A stretch of DNA of 64,000 nucleotides from the NCBI GenBank assembly GCA_035995025.1, contig DASYKY010000113.1, forward strand, positions 23,463 through 87,462, given 5' to 3'. The position numbers and the translations under genes were made by a program. Below the pieces are notes generated by a model. It was not told the origin of the DNA. It saw only the letters and a program-made list of their open reading frames with translations, and made no database searches. Below, in pieces: positions 34,221 to 43,900 of this stretch; position 1 is the first letter of the stretch, and each line of letters opens with the position of its first letter. Source of the DNA: Actinophytocola sp035995025. GTDB lineage: Bacteria > Actinomycetota > Actinomycetes > Mycobacteriales > Pseudonocardiaceae.

Positions 34221-34721
34221 ATGCCGACTGACGCGATCGTCTTGCTCAAGCAGGACCACAAGGAGATACGCAAGCTTTTCCGCGAGTTCGAACAGGCCGG
34301 CGATCGTGCGTTGAAGCGCAAGGGGCAGCTCGTCGATCGCATCCTCGAAGCGCTCACGGTGCACACGTATATCGAGAACGAGTGCATGTACCCTGAGGTC
34401 CGCAAACTCCTGCCGGACCTGGAGGACGACGTTCTCGAGTCCTATGAGGAGCACCACGTCGCCGATGTGCTGTGTATGGAGCTTGCGATGATGGGCCCCG
34501 ATGACGAGCGGTTCGACGCAAAGACGACCGTGCTCATCGAGAACGTCAGCCACCATATGGACGAGGAGGAGCAGGACTGGTTTCCGAAGGTCCGTGGTGG
34601 GCTCGGTCGCAAGCAGCTGCAGGAGATCGGCGAACGCATGCTGGCACTGAAGGCGAAGGCGCCCCGCAAGCCCGCACAGCCCAGTGCCCTCAAGAAGGTG
34701 GTCGACGCCGTGGTGTCCTGA
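34221..34721 (+). CDS. hemerythrin domain-containing protein
   Basis: 166-residue protein with the HHE four-helix pattern of hemerythrin: His in LLKQDHKEIRKLF, LTVHTYIENECMYP, ESYEEHHVADVL and ENVSHHMDEEEQDWFP supply the di-iron ligands. Such proteins bind O2 or NO, or protect against oxidative stress; cytoplasmic. The tail is basic (KAPRKPAQPSALKK). ATG has GGAGGG 8 bp upstream. Monocistronic by position, in a stress-gene neighbourhood (Holin-X, STAS, SDR). Confidence 0.9.
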   Translation: MPTDAIVLLKQDHKEIRKLFREFEQAGDRALKRKGQLVDRILEALTVHTYIENECMYPEVRKLLPDLEDDVLESYEEHHVADVLCMELAMMGPDDERFDAKTTVLIENVSHHMDEEEQDWFPKVRGGLGRKQLQEIGERMLALKAKAPRKPAQPSALKKVVDAVVS

Positions 34722-35183
34722 TCCAGGACGGGCACTGGTCGTCGTCGGGACGCTGGCGAGGGGCTGACCCGGTCGGCGCCGGCACGTCCGTCGGCCGGGC
34801 CGAGGGTCGCTCAACGTCGGGCGCACCTCGGTGAGCGGAACGTCCGCAGCACGCCGCCGCCCTCCGGACGGGCATGTCCGGCCACACTGCCGCGGCGGCA
34901 CGCCTTCCCGGTTGCGGCGGCCAAGGTCGGCACTCGACACCGGTTGCCCGCGCGCATGCGCTCGCCGCACGGGGCCGCCTTCGGTGCCGGCGGCGAACAG
35001 CTCGTGGAGTTCGGCGTCCTCAGACGACGCGCCCGCCATCCGCGCACCACCGCACTGGTCGGCGAGAAGAGGAGTTCATCGCCGCGATCACCGGGGACTT
35101 CGCCAATGTGCGAGCCGAGGTCGTCCAGTTCGACAGCGCGGTCGCGTGGACGAAACGTTCGCTCGCGACGGATTTCCCTTGCG
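34722..35183. other. 460-bp region without a supported gene
   Basis: Open frames on both strands here are short and compositionally odd. On the plus strand one frame contains EEEFIAAITGDFANVRAEVV followed by FDSAVAWTKRSLATDFPC, helical protein-like sequence that could be a decayed gene end, but I cannot assign it. No repeat or hairpin was recognised. Confidence 0.4.
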
Positions 35184-35567
35184 TTAGAAGGATTCCGCGC
35201 CGATTGAGGTTCGGCGGACGACGCCATCCCCCAAACCGGTCGCCTTCAACAGCCGGGCGATTGCCGGGTTGTCGACGACCTCGAACCGCCGTCCGGCCGT
35301 TGACGACCGCATGGCTGTTTCGTGGAGTAACCGCGCTCCCACGACACCACAGAACCCGACGTCCGACAGGTCGATGACCAGCCACGGCTCCTCTTCGTGG
35401 CCGGCCAACTCCTTCTCGAGCCGAGAGATGTTGGACAGGTCAATCTCTCCGCGCACGGTGGCCACGACAAGATCGTCCCGGTGCCGTTGCGCGGTGACGT
35501 ACACCGCCGCCGTCGGCTCGTGGTCGACGATCGGGATCATTGCGGTTGTTGGGGTCGGCTCCGCCAT
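35184..35567 (-). CDS. STAS domain protein lacking the phosphoserine
   Basis: 127-residue STAS protein of the anti-sigma-factor-antagonist type: VVATVRGEIDLSNISRLEKE, WLVIDLSDVGFCGVVGARLL, FEVVDNPAIARLLKATGL. In SpoIIAA-like antagonists the segment after the hydrophobic strand reads DSSG, with the first Ser phosphorylated by the anti-sigma kinase; here it is GVVG. So partner switching by phosphorylation cannot work in the usual way. ATG (MAEPTPTTAM) has AGGAG 6 bp upstream. Partner unknown. Confidence 0.85.
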   Translation of the reverse strand: MAEPTPTTAMIPIVDHEPTAAVYVTAQRHRDDLVVATVRGEIDLSNISRLEKELAGHEEEPWLVIDLSDVGFCGVVGARLLHETAMRSSTAGRRFEVVDNPAIARLLKATGLGDGVVRRTSIGAESF

Positions 35568-35771
35568 GGTGTCTCCTGCGGCCGAGCGGGAAGCGGTGCC
35601 TGAGCTGCCGAGTCCCCGCGCTGGAAGTATGGATGCGGCACGGCTCATGGCTTGACCGTTCATTTCGACTGTACGTCACGACGGCGCGTTTCGCCTGTCT
35701 CGCGGCATCGCGCAGACCGGCAACCGCGGTTGATCAGCTCTGAACACGCTGTGGTTCCAGGGCTGAAAGGC

Positions 35772-35796
35772 GGGAACACTTCCGCCGAGAGTCGTT
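35772..35796 (+). promoter_or_regulatory. candidate ECF-sigma promoter upstream of the SDR gene
   Basis: GGGAAC (35772-35777) and GTT (35794-35796) are 16 bp apart, 21 bp before the SDR start. This resembles SigR/SigH/SigE-type promoters (GGAA-C ... GTT) and would fit a stress-induced dehydrogenase. Pattern match only. Confidence 0.35.
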
Positions 35797-35817
35797 CAAC
35801 GGCCGGAAGGGACAGTC

Positions 35818-36717
35818 GTGGCTGAGGACCAGTACGCCCAGCGGGATCCGCGGAATCAGTACCCGCGGCCGGGGGAACAGCGGGGGCAGGAGCAAGGGCA
35901 TCCGGGCACGGGTGAGGTGATGGGGCCTGAGCCGGACCACGGGGAGGACTCGTATCGGGGCAGCGGCCGGCTGGTGGATCGCAAGGCGGTGATCACCGGT
36001 GGCGACTCGGGTATCGGCCGGGCGGTGGCGGTCGCGTTCGCACGTGAGGGCGCGGATGTGCTGCTGTCATATCTGGCCGAGGAACAGGACGACGCCGAGA
36101 AGACGGCGAAACTTGTGCGGCAGGCCGGTCGCGACGTCGTGCTGGTACCCGGCGATATCCGGGACGAACAGCACTGCGGCCACATCGTCGAGCGAGCAAC
36201 GGGGGAGTTCGGCCGAGTCGACGTCCTGGTGAACAACGCCGCCTTTCAGATGTCGCAGGACGACGGGCTGCTGGGCATCTCCACAGAGCAGTTCGACCGG
36301 GTCTTCAAGACGAACATCTACGCGATGTTCTGGCTGTGCAAAGCTGCGGTGCCGCACATGCGGCCGGGATCGTGCATCATCAACACCTCGTCCATCCAGG
36401 CGTTCCAGCCGTCGCCGGCGCTGTTGGACTATGCGTGCACCAAGGCCGCGGTCGTGAACTTCACCAAGGCGTTGTCCGCCGACCTGGTGGGCAAGGGCAT
36501 CAGGGTCAACTCCGTCGCACCAGGTCCGGTTTGGACTCCACTGATCCCGGCGACCATGCCCGCGGAGAAGGTCGACTCGTTCGGCGGCTCGACCCCGCTG
36601 GGCCGCGCCGCGCAGCCAGCAGAACTCGCTCCACCCTACGTGTTCCTCGCCTCCCAGGAGTCGAGCTACATCACCGGTGAGGTACTCGGCGTGACGGGTG
36701 GCCAGCTACTCACCTGA
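35818..36717 (+). CDS. SDR oxidoreductase (glucose-dehydrogenase/YhdG-type, long N-terminus)
   Basis: 299-residue short-chain dehydrogenase with a ~45-residue Gln/Gly/Pro-rich N-terminal tail (PRNQYPRPGEQRGQEQGHPG), as in the general-stress SDRs of Bacillus and actinobacteria. NAD(P) motif TGGDSGIGRAVA, NNAAFQ, catalytic INTSSIQAF and YACTKAAVVNF, and C-terminal YITGEVLGVTGGQ are intact. GTG start has GGAAGGG 5 bp upstream and a possible ECF promoter ahead. Cytoplasmic; expected to reduce sugars or aldehydes. Confidence 0.92.
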   Translation: MAEDQYAQRDPRNQYPRPGEQRGQEQGHPGTGEVMGPEPDHGEDSYRGSGRLVDRKAVITGGDSGIGRAVAVAFAREGADVLLSYLAEEQDDAEKTAKLVRQAGRDVVLVPGDIRDEQHCGHIVERATGEFGRVDVLVNNAAFQMSQDDGLLGISTEQFDRVFKTNIYAMFWLCKAAVPHMRPGSCIINTSSIQAFQPSPALLDYACTKAAVVNFTKALSADLVGKGIRVNSVAPGPVWTPLIPATMPAEKVDSFGGSTPLGRAAQPAELAPPYVFLASQESSYITGEVLGVTGGQLLT

Positions 36718-37102
36718 GGAGCCATCGCCCTGGGATTGGCCACAGTGGCGTTGGGATGGTCATCGCCGTGTTCGTCACGACTGCGTTGTATCCGGCCGTG
36801 GACTGGATGCGACGGCCTGTGCCCGCGGCACGTGTTACTCGTCGGCGCGGTCCTGGGCGGCACTGGTCGTCGGGTTGGTGGGAGGGCGCACTGGTTCTGA
36901 GTGGCGTGGCGCCCGACGGCGGCCACCACGGCTGAGAGTCGGGTGGAGCCGCCAGTTCTGGTACCCGGCGATGGGCGTCCGTGCTGGTGTCGGCCCTGCG
37001 GGGTGACCGGTTCGTGTCGCTGCGGACGTGGGTGGTCGGCACGCGCGACGGCTTCCGGCAATCGGACGCAACGCATCGGATCTGTTGCCCGATGTAACTG
37101 GC
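36718..37102. other. 385-bp region without a supported gene
   Basis: Immediately after the SDR stop two plus-strand frames give hydrophobic pieces (AIALGLATVALG, then MVIAVFVTTALYPAVDWM after a shift), possibly a lost small membrane protein. Nothing else is seen; the promoter of the downstream conflict operon should lie here but no clear -10/-35 pair was recognised. Confidence 0.35.
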
Positions 37103-37441
37103 ATGCCTGAGCGGAAGTTGATCGACGTGGTGACCGAGACCGGTGAGGTCGTCGCGATAGCGGCCCTGGACCTGGACGGCACGAGCGTGCCGGCGGGCGG
37201 CGACGCGAAGGTGGCCGGCGGGCTGCCGAACCTGTCCGATGCGCTCGACACGGTCAAGGACTTTGCCGCGAGCCTTCGCGAGAAGCTCGCGGTCGCCCAG
37301 CCGACCAAGACCACGGTCGAGCTGTCGGTTACCTTCGGAGTGCGTGCGGGCAAGCTCACCGCGTTGTTCGTGGACGGCAAGGCCGACGGGACGATGACGC
37401 TGACTCTGGAGTGGGACCGCAAGGACCCGCAGGACAAGTAG
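37103..37441 (+). CDS. trypsin-co-occurring domain 1 (TCAD1/CU044_2847) protein
   Basis: 112-residue protein: GLPNLSDALDTVKDFAASLR, then TTVELSVTFGVRAGKLTALF and a final TMTLTLEW strand. This beta-helix-beta layout with FGVRAGKLTAL.V is the CU044_2847/TCAD1 family, which in actinobacteria sits beside trypsin-like proteases in conflict operons. Here the trypsin gene starts 10 bp downstream. Probably a small regulatory or recruiting subunit. Start ATG has no clear ribosome site; an in-frame GTG further upstream would add unrelated sequence. Confidence 0.8.
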   Translation: MPERKLIDVVTETGEVVAIAALDLDGTSVPAGGDAKVAGGLPNLSDALDTVKDFAASLREKLAVAQPTKTTVELSVTFGVRAGKLTALFVDGKADGTMTLTLEWDRKDPQDK

Positions 37442-37451
37442 AGGTGAACGC

Positions 37452-38960
37452 GTGCGCACGTTTCGTACCCGGCACCGCGAGGCGCTGATCGCGGCGACGG
37501 TGCGGCTGGTCACCTTGGCCAGGAATGGAACGGCGTACCGCAACGGCACCGGGTTCTTCATCGCGCCAGGCCGGGTGGTCACCTGCGCGCACGTGGTACC
37601 GGAGCTCGACGGCGCCGTCTACCTGGCCTACTGCCGTGGCGAGGAGCTCGCCGCCACGGTCCTCGCGCGCGAACCGGCCAAGGGCGCCGACAAGCTGTTC
37701 TCCTTCCCCGACGTCGCGCTGCTCGAGGTGGAGCTCGCCGATCACCCGTCAGTGGCCTTGCGCACCGCCCTGCCGGACAACGAGGACCAGCTCTACGCCT
37801 ACGGTTACCCATTGCTGGACGGGCGGCCGTTCGCCGATCACATGTTCCTGCGCGCGGTGGCCCCGCTGACCGAGGTCGGGTCCGGCAACGAGTTCCTCAA
37901 GACCACCGGCGACCAGGTCCGCGGCGGCGCGAGCGGCTCGCCGGTGCTCGACGACACCACCGGCGAGCTGGTCGGCATGATCAACCAGACCAGGGACCAG
38001 AACCAGAACCTCGGCGCGGTGCTCGTCCCGACGGCGGGCATCCTGGACGCGCTCGGGCAGGCGGCGCCGACGCTGGCCGAGGACAACGCGGCCGCGACCG
38101 AGGAGACCGACAGCGCTGCCGCGGTCCGCCGCCGGCTGCGGTGGGTCCTGCAGGATCTGCGCAACGTGCTGGCCGTCGTGGACAAGGTGCACCAGCAGTC
38201 CATGTTGATGAAGCTCTTCGGCGAGCCGCCCCAGCGGTTCGAGCTGGACGACGTCGCCGACGCGCTGCTGAACCTGCAGCTCGACGAGCTCACGGCCGGC
38301 CTGCGGGAGCTGGCCCGCGCCGCCCGCGACGTCGACGCCCCCGAGCGGCTGCTCGGGTACACCGCCCCGTTCGCCTGGATCACCAGCCGGCCGTGGGTCG
38401 AGCCGGACGTCGCCGAGCAGCTCGCCGCGGAGCGCCGCAGCGCCGAGCCACGGGTGATCCGCCTGCCGGTCAGCTGCAACCGCAGCGTGCAACTGCACCT
38501 CAGCCGGGCCGGCGTCGACGGTGCCTGGACAGCGGTGCCGCTCACCGGGCGGGACGGCGCGGACGACCCGGAGACCGGCCTGCCCGCCCGGCTGGTGGAC
38601 GGGATCCGGTGCGAGCTGCTCGATCGGGTCGACGCCGACTACGACCCGGCCGATCCCGCGGACATCCGGCGCGCCTGGCTCGAGAACGTGGACGACCTGC
38701 GGACCTACGCCAAGGAATGGGCGTTCATCCTTCCACCGGAGTCGGCGGACACGGCCCTGGTCGCCGGGCTGCGCAGGCACTTCGCGCCGTTCATCTTCCT
38801 GACCACGGATCGCCAACCGTCCGCGGCGCGGCTGGAGAATCCGGCGATGCTCCCGCTGCCGACCCCACAGCAGCCGCTGCACGGCAAGGACGACGAGTCG
38901 CTGTACGACCGCAGCCGCAGGATGATCTACACCGCTGCCGACAGAAGGGTCACCCGGTGA
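37452..38960 (+). CDS. trypsin-like serine protease with large C-terminal domain (conflict-system effector)
   Basis: 502-residue protein. Residues 1-190 are an intracellular trypsin-fold protease with complete triad: His47 in VVTCAHVVP, Asp87 in FSFPDVALLEV, Ser161 in RGGASGSPVL. There is no signal peptide, so it acts inside the cell. A helical linker (about 210-330: RRRLRWVLQDLRNVLAVVDK, LDELTAGLRELARAARDV) leads to an alpha/beta C-terminal region (about 360-500: RVIRLPVSCNRSVQLHLS, KEWAFILPPESADTALV, FAPFIFLTTDRQP), which may be a VMAP-C-like module. GTG start with GAGG; its stop overlaps the MoxR start by 4 nt. Inferred to be the killing or processing arm of the operon. Confidence 0.85.
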   Translation: MRTFRTRHREALIAATVRLVTLARNGTAYRNGTGFFIAPGRVVTCAHVVPELDGAVYLAYCRGEELAATVLAREPAKGADKLFSFPDVALLEVELADHPSVALRTALPDNEDQLYAYGYPLLDGRPFADHMFLRAVAPLTEVGSGNEFLKTTGDQVRGGASGSPVLDDTTGELVGMINQTRDQNQNLGAVLVPTAGILDALGQAAPTLAEDNAAATEETDSAAAVRRRLRWVLQDLRNVLAVVDKVHQQSMLMKLFGEPPQRFELDDVADALLNLQLDELTAGLRELARAARDVDAPERLLGYTAPFAWITSRPWVEPDVAEQLAAERRSAEPRVIRLPVSCNRSVQLHLSRAGVDGAWTAVPLTGRDGADDPETGLPARLVDGIRCELLDRVDADYDPADPADIRRAWLENVDDLRTYAKEWAFILPPESADTALVAGLRRHFAPFIFLTTDRQPSAARLENPAMLPLPTPQQPLHGKDDESLYDRSRRMIYTAADRRVTR

Positions 38961-39892
38961 CCGACTACACCAAGATCTTCAACCCGCCGCTCGTCCCGGC
39001 GCCACCACATGCGCCGTTGGCCGGGCTGCCCGAGCAGGTCGGCGACCGGGCGGCGGCCATCGGCTACGTGTACGACGAGGACCTGGTGCTCGCGGTCAAC
39101 GTCGCGCTGGCCACCGGCAGGCCATTGTTGTTGCGCGGCAGGCCGGGCACCGGGAAGAGCTCGGTGGCCAGAAACGTGGCGCTGCACCTGAAGCGGCGGT
39201 TCTACCCGCGCACCGTCACGTCCCGCACGCAGGCTCGCGATCTGCTGTGGACGGTCGACGACGTGTCCCGGTTGTCCGACGCGACCGCGAAGGACCAGCA
39301 GGTCGGGGAGCGGGCGGACTACGTCGAGCCGGGCGTGCTGTGGTGGGCGTTCGCCCCGGGGACCGCTGCCGCGCGCCGGGGCATCCCGGACCCGAACGAG
39401 GGCGAGCCGGACGCCGCCGAGGCCGTCGTGCTGCTCGACGAGATCGACAAGGCCGACCCGGACGTGCCGAACGACCTGCTCGAGCCGCTAGGGCTGTACT
39501 GGTTCCGCGACATCCGCGGCGACGTCGTCAAGGCGAGCACCGCCCCGCTGATCATCCTGACCACCAACGAGGAGCGGGACCTGCCGAAGGCCTTCCTTCG
39601 CCGATGCGTGTCACACACGCTGCCACTGCCCAGCCGCGGCAAGCTGCGGCAGATCGCCGAGGTGCGGTTCGGGCCGGACGGCTCCGGCCTGTACGACGAG
39701 GTGGTGCAGGTGCTCACCGCGGCGGAGGAGAACGAGCCCGAGGCAGGCGTCGACGTCAGCATCGCCGAGTTCCTCGACGCGGTGTCTGCGGCCCGGCAGC
39801 TCGGCATCCGGCCGGGCAACCCGCACTGGGACATGCTGCTCGAAGCCACCACCGCGAAGCCCGTCAAGCCACACCCGCCGGGCGCGAGCTGA
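38957..39892 (+). CDS. MoxR-type AAA+ ATPase (conflict system)
   Basis: 311-residue AAA+ ATPase: Walker A GRPGTGKSS (61-69), Walker B with DEIDK (161-165), sensor-1 LIILTTNEERDLPKAFLRRC with the arginine finger region. The insert RDLLWTVDDVSRLSDATA is typical of MoxR/AAA_5 ATPases in NTP-dependent conflict operons. MoxR proteins remodel protein partners together with a vWA protein, and such a gene follows directly. GTG start overlaps the protease stop (GTGA); 5 bp separate it from the vWA-like gene. Confidence 0.92.
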   Translation: MTDYTKIFNPPLVPAPPHAPLAGLPEQVGDRAAAIGYVYDEDLVLAVNVALATGRPLLLRGRPGTGKSSVARNVALHLKRRFYPRTVTSRTQARDLLWTVDDVSRLSDATAKDQQVGERADYVEPGVLWWAFAPGTAAARRGIPDPNEGEPDAAEAVVLLDEIDKADPDVPNDLLEPLGLYWFRDIRGDVVKASTAPLIILTTNEERDLPKAFLRRCVSHTLPLPSRGKLRQIAEVRFGPDGSGLYDEVVQVLTAAEENEPEAGVDVSIAEFLDAVSAARQLGIRPGNPHWDMLLEATTAKPVKPHPPGAS

Positions 39893-39897
39893 CCGCG

Positions 39898-40944
39898 ATG
39901 CCCTTCTCACGATCGGAGCCGCACCCGCACTCGGACCGCAGTTCGCGCCCGGAGAACTCGGCCGCCGACCTGCTGCGGGTGGCGGGCCGGCTTGCTGCCG
40001 GTTCCCAGACCTTGCGCGCCGCCGCCGTCATGCTGGGCCTGGCCGAACCACAACCGGCCGCGACGCCGTCGCCCCGGCCACCTGCGCCACCCCCGGCGAC
40101 ACCGCGCCCGCCGCTCGCCCGCGACCGGCACCCCCGCTGGACCGGACAGGTCGAGGACACGGTCGCCGAGGTCCGGCCGGCCGGCGACGACCACCGAACC
40201 GTCCGTCCCGCCCGGCTGGATCCGGTCGAGTCGCCGTCGACCGAGCCGCCGCGGCCGGCCATCAGATCGGTGCGCGACCTGTTCCCACCACCGGCCACCG
40301 AACCGTCACGGCCGCCGGTGCCTCTGTTCGAGCCCGCCCACCAGCGGGCCGTGCTCTCCACGCTGGTGTCGGTGGACCGAGCCGGCAACGAGCTCGACTT
40401 CGACACCCTGGTCGAGCGGATCGCGACGCGCCAGCCGATCGGGCAGCCGCCCCGGCTGCCCGCGCCGACCACCCGGCTGGGTGTGCAGCTGCTGCTGGAC
40501 CGCCGACCCGCGATGGACCCCTTTCGTCACGACCAGCGGATGCTGACCGCGGCCTTGCGCCTGGTGGTCGGCGTGGACCTGGTCGAGGTGCTCGCCGTGC
40601 GTGGCGGGCTGGACCGTGCGGTCCCGCTTTCCGGTATCCGCCGCAAGCCCGTGCCGTACCGCCCTGGCCTCGGGCCGCGGGCCATCCTGCTGGCCAGTGA
40701 CCTCGGTATCGCCCGGCAGGCAACCGGCCGCGACACCACCTGGCAGGCGGACTGGGAGCGGCTCGCCGAGCGCGCCACCGAAGCGGGCGCCCCGCTGGTC
40801 GTGCTGAACCCGTACCCACCGGCGCGCTGGCCGGGCTGGGCGGTGCGCGCGATGACCGTCATGCACTGGGACCGCTCGGCGGACGCCGGCCAGGCCCGCC
40901 AGGCAGCCCGCCGGGCGGCGGCATTCGCGAGGATCCGGCCGTGA
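39898..40944 (+). CDS. vWA-like SAV_2336-type protein, partner of MoxR
   Basis: 348-residue protein. About residues 1-50 are helical; 50-140 are a Pro-rich disordered linker (PSPRPPAPPPATPRPPL); 145-348 resemble the divergent vWA domain of SAV_2336-family proteins: RLGVQLLLDRRPAMDPFRHD (Asp201 takes the place of the MIDAS Asp, the following DxSxS serines are absent), ALRLVVGVDLVEVLAVRGG, RAILLASDLGIARQ, APLVVLNPYPPARWPGW. Loss of the MIDAS serines suggests a structural, metal-independent role. Stop overlaps the next start by 4 nt. Inferred bridge between MoxR and the giant WD40 protein. Confidence 0.75.
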   Translation: MPFSRSEPHPHSDRSSRPENSAADLLRVAGRLAAGSQTLRAAAVMLGLAEPQPAATPSPRPPAPPPATPRPPLARDRHPRWTGQVEDTVAEVRPAGDDHRTVRPARLDPVESPSTEPPRPAIRSVRDLFPPPATEPSRPPVPLFEPAHQRAVLSTLVSVDRAGNELDFDTLVERIATRQPIGQPPRLPAPTTRLGVQLLLDRRPAMDPFRHDQRMLTAALRLVVGVDLVEVLAVRGGLDRAVPLSGIRRKPVPYRPGLGPRAILLASDLGIARQATGRDTTWQADWERLAERATEAGAPLVVLNPYPPARWPGWAVRAMTVMHWDRSADAGQARQAARRAAAFARIRP

Positions 40945-43900
40945 CCGCGCAGGACCGGATCGACCGGCTGGGCGAGACCAACCCGGCCGCGGTCGAGCTC
41001 GCCCGCGCGTGCTCGCTGGCCGCCCGGGTGGAACCCGATCTGCTGCGCCGGCTGCGGCTGCTGCTGCCCGGTCTCGATGCCGCCGCAGAAGCCGACCTGT
41101 GGTTCTCCGACCTGCTCACCGGCCGGGACGCCACCGCGATCGCGGTCGACCCCCTGGTGGCCGAGCTGCTGCGGGCGCGGTTGCGCGAACCGGACCAGGT
41201 CACGCTGCGGGACGCGCTGGTCGCGGAGATCGCCGGCCGGCACGCCGGCGCGCACTGGACCGTCCGGCTCGAGGAGCGGATTCACCACGTCGACGTCAGC
41301 AGGCCCGCCGATGCGGACGACCAGATCGACGAGTTGCTGCTGGCCGCGCTCAAGGAGCTGGCGACCGAGCCGGACTCGCGCGGCACCGCACGCTGGCTGC
41401 TCGGCGCCACCGGCCGGTTCCCCCGAGACGTCACACCGCGGATCACCTGCCGGGTGTCGACCGCGGCCGCGACCATGCACCTGGATCGGCAAGCTCCCCT
41501 CGCCGGGCTGCTTGATGCCGGCGAGACGCAGGCGTGGCTGCCCTGGCTGGCCGCTTCGCTGGACACGGTGACCGTGCCGGTGCGGCTGCTGGACGGCAGC
41601 GTCGTGCTCGGCGCGGACCACGACGAGGCGGTGCCGCTGCCCGACGTCCCGGACACCGATCCGCTGCTGGTGGAGGTGCGCTGGCACGACGGGGTGCGCG
41701 CGGCCAGCCAGCGGGTCCGGTTCCGGCTGGACGAGCCGGTCCAGGTGGAGACCGGCGCCGGCACGGTCACCCTGGTCACTCTGTCCGGGGCGGCCTACGA
41801 ACTGTCCACGAAGGACTCCACACCTCCGGCCGGGCTCAGCTTCGACCACCTCAAGGCCACTCTCCGGCCGTGCCTGGCTCGCGAGAAGGAGCTGGCGGAG
41901 ATCCGCGACATGCTCGGCCGCACCACCATGATCACCATCACCGGGGCGCCGGGCTGCGGAGTCTCCACCGTCATGGTGGCGGCCGTCGACGCGGCACGGG
42001 CGCGCGGCGAAGCGGTGGTCGAGCACTTCCAGGCGGCCGCGTACGAGGACCTCCGGGAGGAGTACTACTCGCGGGACGTGGCTCGGCGGTCGGTGCTCGC
42101 CCAGCTCGCCGCGTACTACCCGGAAGTACGCCACACAGCACCCGAAGTGAGCATCGAGACGGCATTGACCACGCTCGCCGAACGCAACGCGTTCGACCGC
42201 CGCCCGCTGCTGATCGCGCTCGACGGCCCGATACCGGAGTCCGTGCTGGACCAGTTTCCCGATCGCGTACCGCCCGGGGTGCGGTATCTGTTCTCCCGTA
42301 GCAAGTCCGTCCGGGTGGGACGGCGCGTGGTCGAGCTGCGGCCGGAGGCGAACCGACGGGTGTGCCTTGCGATGGTCGAGCGCGACCGGCCGGATCTGGA
42401 GCGAGCCTTCGCGGAGACAGTGAGTGGCGGTCTTCTGGCCGACCTGGCGAACGCGCTGCCCGGGCGGCTGGCCCGGATCATCGGATGGGCCCGGCAGCAG
42501 CCGGCGGAAACCGTGACGGCGGACGCGATTCCGCCGGTGCTCACTGCCGCCTGGGCGGAGGTCCGCGCTGACCTCGACCGTTCGTTCGGCAGCATGGCGG
42601 ACGTGCTGCGCGACCTGCTCAGGGCGGCAGCCGGCCGGCACACCTGGCTGGACTGCGCGGAGGCCGCGGCGTCGGTGCCCGATCGGGATCCCGTGGCATG
42701 GCAACGGTTCTGGTCAACAGTGGTGGACCTTCGCCTCGTCGTCGACACCGGTCCGGACGGGCTGGTCGAGCTGGCCGCGCCGGAGGCGGCGAGCGAGCTC
42801 GCGGCGGCCGGCGCACCCTACGGCGACCAGTACCTCGGTCGCCGGCACGAGAAGCCGGCGGAGCTCGCCAGGACCGCGAGCCCGACCCGGCTCGCGTGGG
42901 TCGTCTTCCACGCCATCGCGGTCGGCAATGTCACGGGTGCCTTCGAGATGTGCACGTCGTTGCCGATGCTGAGCCGCCGCTACGCCGAGAGCGTCGACGG
43001 CCTGCTCGAGGACCTGAGGTCCACAGCGGACGCACTCGAATCTTCCGCGGTGATCGGCGACGGCACGGAGTCGGCGCGTGCGCCCGGCCTGCGGACGCTG
43101 AGGTCGGTGGTGCACCGGATGAGCGCCGAGGCGGTGCCGCCGGCCGACTTCGCCGCGGTGCTGCACGACCTGCTGGCCGAAAAAGGAGCCCGGCGCTTAG
43201 TGGACGGCCTCGACGGCTCCGATGCGGTACTGCCGCGGCTGCGCGTCCGGATGGTCACCGACGAGCAGGACCTGCGCCGGTCCAGCGATGTGACGAGCAC
43301 GCCCGGACCGGCCCTCGCCGTCGCCGGCGGCTGGGGCGACCCCGACAATCCGATCCTGGTCACCCCGAGCGGCCCGAGGACCTTGAACGGCCCCCTGCCG
43401 GAGACTGATGTCGCTGAGCTGGTCGGCGCTGCTCGCGGCAGTGCCCGCGGCTGGGTCGGGTGGACGGCTGACGATGTGTGGGCGGATCGAACGGGTTCCA
43501 TTCGGCGCATGTCGGTACCCGGCGGAATCGACCATGCTGCGTGGTTCGACGGGGCCGTCGTGGTGGCCACACAGGACGGTTCGGTATGGGTCGATCCGCT
43601 CGACTCATCCCAGCTGCCCTGGGAGCTGCCCGGCCGCGGCACGGCGGTGACCGCACTGTGCCCCGCTCCGTCCAGCGCTCGGGGAGCGGTCGTCGCCGGA
43701 TACGCGGACGGCACCATCCGGATGTCGACCGGCCCGGACACCGACACGTTGTTCACCGGACATCGCGGGGCGGTCCGCGGCCTCGCACCGGTGTCGTCGT
43801 CGGCGTTCGTCTCCGGCGGGGACGACGGCTGCCTGATCAGTTGGCGCACCGGCGAAACAGCCCCGCCGGCCGGGGGCATCCTCGTGAGAGACCTGCGGAC

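Noticed and set aside
34811..35227. 138-codon minus-strand open frame in the gap after hemerythrin
   Set aside because: No ribosome site, Arg/Pro-rich composition, overlaps the STAS gene end.
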